Source of the DNA: Ischnura elegans
Lineage: Eukaryota; Arthropoda; Insecta; Odonata; Coenagrionidae
NCBI RefSeq assembly: GCF_921293095.1
Contig: NC_060254.1
Location: 1 to 64,000, forward strand
DNA: 64,000 bases
Reading direction: 5' to 3'
Shown: positions 57,715 to 64,000 of the stretch, one piece after another
Layout: every line of letters begins with the position of its first letter
Numbering within the stretch: position 1 is the stretch's first letter
The notes under the pieces: generated by a model
Databases searched by the model: none
The model's input: the letters and a program-made list of their open reading frames with translations, nothing else
Told to the model about the DNA's origin: nothing
Program-made: the position numbers and the translations under genes

Positions 57715-58440
57715 GATTTCGCTGTCGCCATCAGATCTAAAACTGAATGCGTCATCTTCTGATGAAGGGTCTTTCAATCTTTTTGTTCCTTTGTCGGATT
57801 TTGGTCTAGGTTTTTTCATGGCGCCTTCACTTTCGCACCTTTTTCCTGACGGGTGCTGATTTCCACAGAGGCATTGGAAGAGAAGAAGTCGGGCACTCTT
57901 ACACTTTATCCAGGTGACACTTGGAGTTCTTTTCTTCTAAGTAGGGTGAGGTGGAACAAACTCACCTCTCTTCTCTAGCAGTCATTGAAGAAATGCATTC
58001 TCAGTCATAGAAAATTCTGCATTTTCTCTAGATTTTTATTGATTTGGCAAATGGCTCGTAATCTGAATTTCGTCTATAGGCACTACTCCAGCTTTCTTTA
58101 GGCCTGCCTATGGGTTGCTTTATATATTTGCACCAATTTGATCTAAAACAAAGGGAAACAGCGTCGGGAACTGATTCTTTGGAAGCACCGATCCTTTTAC
58201 CAGCACCTTATTCTTTCCATCGGTCAAGAACGCCCTTCCACTTCATTTTGAGTGGCGAAAAATACACTACATCCAGTAGTTGAGTGAGGTAGGATGACTT
58301 AAGGGGGAGACAAACGAAGTATGCATCACAAAAATGAATAAAATTGATACTGAGGTGTGAAGTAAGATTGTATCCTGTTACCACCTTCTTCCCTTCCTGT
58401 TTCTTAAAGAAGCTGGTAATTGGTGGCACAGTCCTTAAAC
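57715..58440 (-). pseudogene. pogo/Tigger-like transposase relic
   Basis: The minus-strand frame 58429-58208 reads PPITSFFKKQEGKKVVTGYN, LTSHLSINFI, then FCDAYFVCLPLKSSYLTQLL and DVVYFSPLKMKWKGVLDRWK. This is the DDE_1 segment of pogo/Tigger/Jerky-type transposases ('GDNxSSHLS...FVCLPPNSTHLTQPLDVAFFRPxKxxWR'). The usual catalytic Asp in GDN is Tyr here, and QPLD is QLLD, so it is inactive. Further downstream, a KESVPDAVSLCF-like stretch and a Lys/Asp/Ser-rich C-terminus reach a stop near 57716, with frame breaks between. Confidence 0.75.
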
Positions 58441-58471
58441 ATTAAAAGAGTGACTAAATTGTTGTGGGGAA

Positions 58472-58937
58472 CTTGAGCCCAAACTCTGTATACACTCAAG
58501 AGCAAGAAAAGCAGCAGTGGGTTAGCAGGCTGGGCTCAAGTAGCCCGAATTTTTCGAACATGTGTACTAGTTGTACTTAACAACATACTGTACAGTTAAT
58601 AGCTATTCAGGATATAAAAAGGTCTCGATTTGCTTTAACAATACACCTGGTATGAAATATACGCACTTATCTCCAGTTTTAGTTATTCCTAATGTCTATA
58701 CAGACGAAAGTTTGCAGAGTGAAATAATTAAAAACACGAGTGTAAGTTATATAACCAGTACTGCTCTCGGTGGTGACTTCCCTAACCTCCTAGACTCGAT
58801 GTATTGTTTACCTACTGCCTAAACCTACCAGCAAATCACTGAATTGCGGTGCTATACTGATGTTGAGAGAACGCAAAGAACCAAACTTCATTTTTCAGTT
58901 TTGGGCTCAAGTTAGCCCGCAGGGCTCAAGTAGCCCG
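58472..58937. repeat. cluster of GGGCTCAAGTAGCCCG motifs
   Basis: Full motif at 58532-58547 and 58922-58937, a variant with an extra T at 58903-58919, and a half-motif in inverse orientation at 58472-58480. Each motif is an imperfect palindrome (GGGCT...AGCCC). The cluster lies directly upstream of the pogo-like relic and could be its terminal or subterminal sequence. Confidence 0.6.
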
Positions 58938-58940
58938 TTT

Positions 58941-59580
58941 TTACAGCATGCAAAGTTGCTTTCCACATCAATTCAATGCATGTAACAAAAATTTATCGAT
59001 GACAAATTTTCGTATTATCAATAAATCAATGTAAAATTAACTATGCCCACCCAATCATCTGGTATAAACAAAAACCGCTATATTTGTTCCGCGAAGGGGT
59101 CCCTCCGGGTTTTCACCCCACTTCAGCTAACAAATATCTAAGGTCTTCACTGACAGACTGACTTTTTGCTGGCCAAATGATCTTAATGATAGAAAAGCAA
59201 TAAGAACATTGAAGAAATTCTGTGTTCCGAAAGGAGGATGAAAGAACAATTTAAAATGCAAAGAATAAAGGAAGACTATTTTTATGTATTCAGTGTGAGA
59301 CTGACACCATTTCAAATGTTATTTATTGATTCTAGCTTGTGGCATGCTAATCATCGTAAAGTACAACAAGACAGAAATATTCCAAGAAACTGTCCCGTTC
59401 TGGCAAAGGACAGTGATGCTTCTGCTTCGGATTGTATTGAAATATCCACAAGGTAGGTTGAGAATATATATAGCGGTGGCCGGATGCGGCATTTATATCT
59501 CCTGTGAAAAGAATACTACTAGTCATTGCCATGTTAGGGCAACATGTTCTTATTTCTTGAATATCGTTACATTTTTAAGC
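58941..59580. other. no gene recognised; possible upstream exons
   Basis: It lies directly upstream of the first recognised exon of the Mutator/YqaJ gene and may contain its 5' end. No convincing exon identified. Confidence 0.35.
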
Positions 59581-62500
59581 GTATCCAAGGATGAGGGACG
59601 AATAGAAACAGGAGGCAAGGGGTTAATTCAAGCAGAAGATACCATCTTTCTTGCGAAGGCAAACTGCACCCCACGCCGCAAGACGTTTGAAATGGGAGAA
59701 GCTTCCACTCCTCGTCTAGGGAGACAATCCAACGTCGACGAATATGATATGGGCATGCCGATGGACGTATCTCCTATCAAACCGTTTGAATCGCACCAAA
59801 GGTGATTATACTAGTACCATGAATAGTTGTTGGATACCTGCGTGAAGGAGGCGTTTACATTTTTTGTTTAAAATGTTTCTGCAGGTCTCAAGCGTCAATC
59901 ATTGAGAGTGAAGAATCAGGGCCGGATCCTCTTCATGACAGGAGCCGTAGTATAGTCCAGCATTTCTATATGTTTTCCCAGATCTTTTCAGATAAACACC
60001 AGTTAGGATGCTCATTTATGGACTGTGAATACGTAGGCGAATGGATGACTGGTCTCCTCTGTCACTGGAAGTTTAAGTGTAAAATGTGCGGGAAGGAGAC
60101 AGTGATCCACAGTCAGGATGATTCTGGCACTGTGATGGACGTGAACGATGCTGCAGTAACAGGGACAATTGCTGGTGGCGGCGGCTACTCAAATCTAAGC
60201 CCCCGTTGTGCAGCACTCAACATGCATTGCATGACCGCCAAAACATATGCAAAATATGAAGATAAGCTGGGAGAAATAATATATAGTGTTGCATCGCAGG
60301 AGATGGCCACAGCAGGGCAGGAGGAAAGAAGAATAGGGTGGTTTCCTATTATTTTTTTATTGCCTTAATCGAAAGATTATTACTCCTGGAGTACGTATTT
60401 CGCGCTTTTAGATTTTTAAATGACAACATCTATTTTTCGCGATTAAATGAAAAGTGAAAATTTTCAAGCGCGCGAAAACGCGACGCTTAAGTATGAATGT
60501 CGGGAAATATCTCCGTACGTCGTATTTCTGGTTCCCCCTCCCGCCCGGTGAGATGACCTTGAGGCGAGGCTTAGCTCTGATACGTCGCAGGATGCTAGCG
60601 GATAGCTGAGTACCTTGCTGAACGGTAGCGCTTGGCTTAAAAAAGGTTTATTAATACCTTATCAAACGAAGAAAACTTTCCGACATTAGCCAGTTTTAAT
60701 AGGTGATTATTAAGACATGTTTCCCTGAGCTCTGTGCCTCATGCTTGCATTGGTAACCTCAGACGATGCATAACTCCTATCCTCTCGTGTAGAAACTAGG
60801 TCCCTGTGACGTCATGCGGAGTGGAATCGCATGGGCGCCAATCTGGCCTTTGTCAAATGAGGATAAAATTTGACCCTTGCCATTCGTCTAAACCGGTATT
60901 TCAAAAACCAAATAATTTGTGTATTATGAATACACTAATGGTGGGTAACGAATCGCAATCAATGCCTTTCGTTTTCTTTGATGAAGGAAACTACCCTATT
61001 GCCTTAGAGGAGGGGTCATTTGACAAAGATGGTAGACCTGTAATCACGGTCATCGCTGATGGTATGTGGGGCAAGCGAAGTTATAAAACGAAGTATGACT
61101 CACTATCGGGGCAGGTAAGGAGTCAATATTAGGTACCTATAAATTATTTAATAAGTATGGGTTCTCAAATAGGCTAACCTATTTTTAATAAATTATAAGT
61201 AGTTACGCCTCGTGCAATTTTTAATCACTATGAAAAATATTTCCGAGGTTGGCTACATAGCCAGATGATTTTCATGTTGCTTATAAATTAGTGCACTTAC
61301 ATTTTATATATAACGCGCAGGCAAAAATTCCCTGCTGGAAAAAAATTAATCAGTAGAAAAGAGTAATGGTATTAATATCATTTTAAGATGAATGTTTCAT
61401 TTTAGGCAGCCATAGTTGGTGCACGAACAAAAAAGGTGTTATTTCTGGCAGTAAGGAATAAGTACTGCAGTTATTGCGCTTTGAGGGAGGCACGAAGCGA
61501 ACCTATAGACCCAGCTCACAAGGTTAAATGTGCTAAAAATTGGGATGGAAGCTCGACCAGCATGGAAGCTGACATAATTGCAGAAGGTTTCGCAAAGAGT
61601 GAATCGATGCATAATCTTATATTCCACCAATTAATAGGTTCGCTCCCTGTATTTGAATTCAATTGCTCAAAGGGAACGAGAGAATATTCCAAACAGTTCA
61701 AACACTTATCTTGTTTATAATAGGTGACGGAGACAGTAGTGTCCACAGACGCTTACTGGAGACCAGCCCATACGGAATTGCAATGCCCGTGAAAAAAATT
61801 GAATGCATAAGCCACCTTCTACGAAACTTCTGCAACAATATGCGCAAAATTAAGGATGACACGCAATACCCAGCCCACCTTCGTCATAAACTGGATGCAA
61901 ACGTCATGAAGATTCGCACAGCTATTTCCTGTGCTAGTATACACTGGAAAAATCAGAAAGGTATTAAAATTAGAGGTTATTCATGGCATATGAGACGAGA
62001 AAATACGTGTGATTAACCTTAATTTATTTTAACAGGTATCTCCATGCAAAACCGAATAATGGCACTTCGTAACGACATCATCAATTGTCCTAGCCATGTG
62101 TTCGGGCAGCATGATCGATGCGCCGATTACTTTTGTAAAGGGCCAGACGGGAAAGAGGATGAGGTTAACTTAGTGCCAGACTTCATAGCTGCTAATATGT
62201 GGACTCCAATACAGAAATTAGTTGAGAAGATGGCAAATAATTCAAGAAGTTTGATTTTTCGCGCTACTAATAGTATGTGCGAAACCTTGAACAGCGTAGC
62301 TGCGAAATATCTGAACGGAAAACGCATTAACTATGCTAAAAGTAAATCATTTGGAACCCGGTGTCATTCTGCAGTCGTATCCCTGAATTCCTCTTGCCAT
62401 TTTCAAGGAAAGATTCACAAGGCAACAACGGGTGGTTACAGTCCTGGTAAGTAATTATCATAACCATCAAAATAATTTATGAATAGAGAGGAATGAAGGC

Positions 62501-64000
62501 ATAGAAAAGTAGATTTAATTTTTTTGGAATGTTGACTGGGGATTCTTTGTGAAATAAGTGTCAAGACGTTTTTATCTCAGGAAAATACACCAAAACATTT
62601 GAAGATAACAATATGAGGCAGACCAAGAGAATGAGGGAACGAAGAGCGCAAGGGCTGCAAAGTAAAAAGAAATTGAAAACAGGAGCAAAAAGAGCTGGGC
62701 CTGATAAAGATTACGGGATGGTGGATGATGATGCGCCAGAGTCACTAGAACTATTGGAACGCATGAAAGCCGATTTCATTGAAAAATTAAGCAGAATGAC
62801 CGCAGAGGATAGATTTCAACTGCAGAAGTCTACAACGCTTCAAGTAGACAGAAGTATTTGGATGACAGAGCGTCGGAAAAGATTGTCCGCTTCCAATCAC
62901 GGGGAGGTTTGCCATATGCGACCATACACCTCCTGTAAAAGGCTTGTGCATTCCATTTTATACGGATCCGTATGCACTCCGGACATGGTGAATGGAAAAA
63001 ACATGGAGGAGATAGGGAAAGACCACTTGCGAAGCATGGGATACAAGGTGGAACCCAGCGGCTTATATGTTGATGAGGAGTTTCCATATCTTTCGGCTAG
63101 TCCAGGTAATATCAATGCTGTCTGTAAATCATTCAGATAAACCTCTTATATTAAAATTTACCTAATGTAAACTCATTCTATCAATTTAATTTTCCCTATT
63201 AGACGGTCTGATTGGAAGCGATACTGTCTTAGAAGTGAAGTGTCCTGGTGTCACCGCTGCCTCCTTTCCAACATTTGAAGAAGCTTTTAATGCAAAAAAG
63301 GTTATAAATAGTAGCATATGCAGCTAAATATATAAAATTTGGTCGTTTTTTCATTTATTAATTTAACTCATTTATGCATTTAACTAATTTCCATTTATAG
63401 ATTTGTAATTTAACTCATATTTTTTTATTTAATACTAGTCTACTTGCTTACCTAAAACTTATTTCGAAGGCCCCTTAATTTTTGATTTTCTGCTGTTGAT
63501 ACTGCCAAATTTATCGAGCAAATATCATAACACGACACAGCGTTTTGAATACAACCATGTCATATATGCAGTGAACAGATTCGCCCTAATTATTTATCAT
63601 TATCATTACAGCTTCCCTATGTGCAGCTAAAAGATGGAAAATATATCCTTAAAGAGACGCACAATTATTTTTATCAGGTGCAAAGTCAACTAAGGATGAC
63701 TAAAAGGGCCAGATGTTTATTTTTTGTGTATACGAAAGGTTGGAGCCACGAATTAGAAATAATTCCGCCCAACAATGAATGGTGGATGAAGGAAGTGGAG
63801 CCAAAGCTCACAAAGTAATTTTTTTTAAACTTTTACTGAATATCCAATAGAATTGAAATGTGGAACAATTACCTCTAATTTTCTGTTATAGATTCTTCAT
63901 GGAATGCTTGTTGCCGGAAATAGTCCTACCTAGGTACGGCAAAAGGCTTTGCATTGAAGATATAAGAGAAGCTGCTCATATCAGCAAGGCAATAGTGGAA
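59581..64000 (+). CDS. Mutator-like transposase fused to YqaJ-type exonuclease (partial)
   Basis: Exons read by eye: 59581-59801, 59885-about 60340, about 60990-61114, 61406-61637, 61724-61960, 62036-62446, 62581-63105, 63203-63300, 63612-63814 and 63892-beyond the window. Most show GT/AG and keep phase. The first half matches the Mutator-like transposase domain common in arthropods and cnidarians: FKCKMCGKE (Cys pair), DVNDAAVTGTIAGGGGYSNL, VITVIADGMWGKRSYKTKYD, KKVLFLAVRNKYCSYC, KNWDGSSTSMEADIIAEGF and, across an 86-bp intron, IGDGDSSVHRRL with VKKIECISHLLRN. The C-terminal half is a YqaJ/lambda-exonuclease-like nuclease: SASPDGLIGSDTVLEVKCPG (Asp and E-x-K) and NYFYQVQSQLRM (Gln). No stop breaks the spliced frame, though the join near 60340-60990 is unsure. 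A 480-bp repeat lies in that intron. The 5' start is unknown. Confidence 0.75.
60371..60851 (+). repeat. about 480-bp dispersed repeat, copy 2
   Basis: Opposite-strand counterpart of 10741-11219, covering the same full length. It lies between two transposase exons of the Mutator/YqaJ gene, apparently in an intron, and contributes chance coding sequence to an ORF at 60806. Confidence 0.8.

Noticed and set aside
60806-60985. N-terminal part of the ORF beginning at 60806 as transposase sequence
   Set aside because: Its first residues fall in the 480-bp repeat and are not part of the transposase; homology starts only near 60990.
1-64000. CRISPR arrays, bacterial operons, rRNA genes
   Set aside because: No regularly spaced direct repeats, no Shine-Dalgarno-led operons and no rRNA-like sequence; introns and eukaryotic transposons dominate.

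Overview
This window is eukaryotic, almost certainly arthropod (probably insect) nuclear DNA. It is AT-rich and intron-bearing, and nearly every recognisable coding stretch belongs to a transposable element. I see no bacterial operons, no rRNA, no CRISPR array and no complete host gene. The only hint of a host gene is a short, very basic first-exon-like ORF at 55190-55248 that ends in a consensus splice donor. I cannot name the species from sequence alone.

Layout. 1-8.7 kb: 3' tails and a 5'-truncated ORF of a CR1/L2-type LINE, a Transib (RAG1-like) C-terminal relic and a tRNA-derived SINE. 12.75-20.66 kb: a large PIF/Harbinger element with both usual genes, a HARBI1-like nuclease (+) and a multi-exon Myb/SANT protein (-). 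The Myb/SANT gene is itself interrupted by a degenerate piggyBac element at a duplicated TTAA. 22.75-25.32 kb: a Tc1/mariner-type element with TA target duplication and a broken transposase. 28-30.5 kb: a GGTTA-rich non-coding element, a small TIR element and a G-rich degenerate tandem array. 32.3-36.3 kb: a nearly full-length LINE (endonuclease plus reverse transcriptase, one frameshift) followed by an RTE-type endonuclease fragment. 41-51 kb: more LINE tails (one split by a 234-bp TIR element), an arthropod repetitive-gene relic, perfect inverted repeats, and two head-to-head Penelope-like elements with GIY-YIG domains and hammerhead-ribozyme-like sequences. 52.4-55.6 kb: a 2.4-kb non-coding TIR element and a small hAT-type element. 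57.7-58.4 kb: a pogo/Tigger relic. 59.6 kb to the end: a multi-exon Mutator-like transposase fused to a YqaJ/lambda-exonuclease-like nuclease, running off the window.

How the parts relate. The genes do not form a pathway. They record successive and nested insertions whose order can be read from target-site duplications: Harbinger before piggyBac, and LINE tail before the TAA-flanked element. The most interesting items are the paired Penelope-like elements with ribozyme motifs, the transposase-YqaJ fusion, and the piggyBac insertion inside the Harbinger Myb/SANT exon. All coordinates and splice junctions were read by eye; no searches were run.
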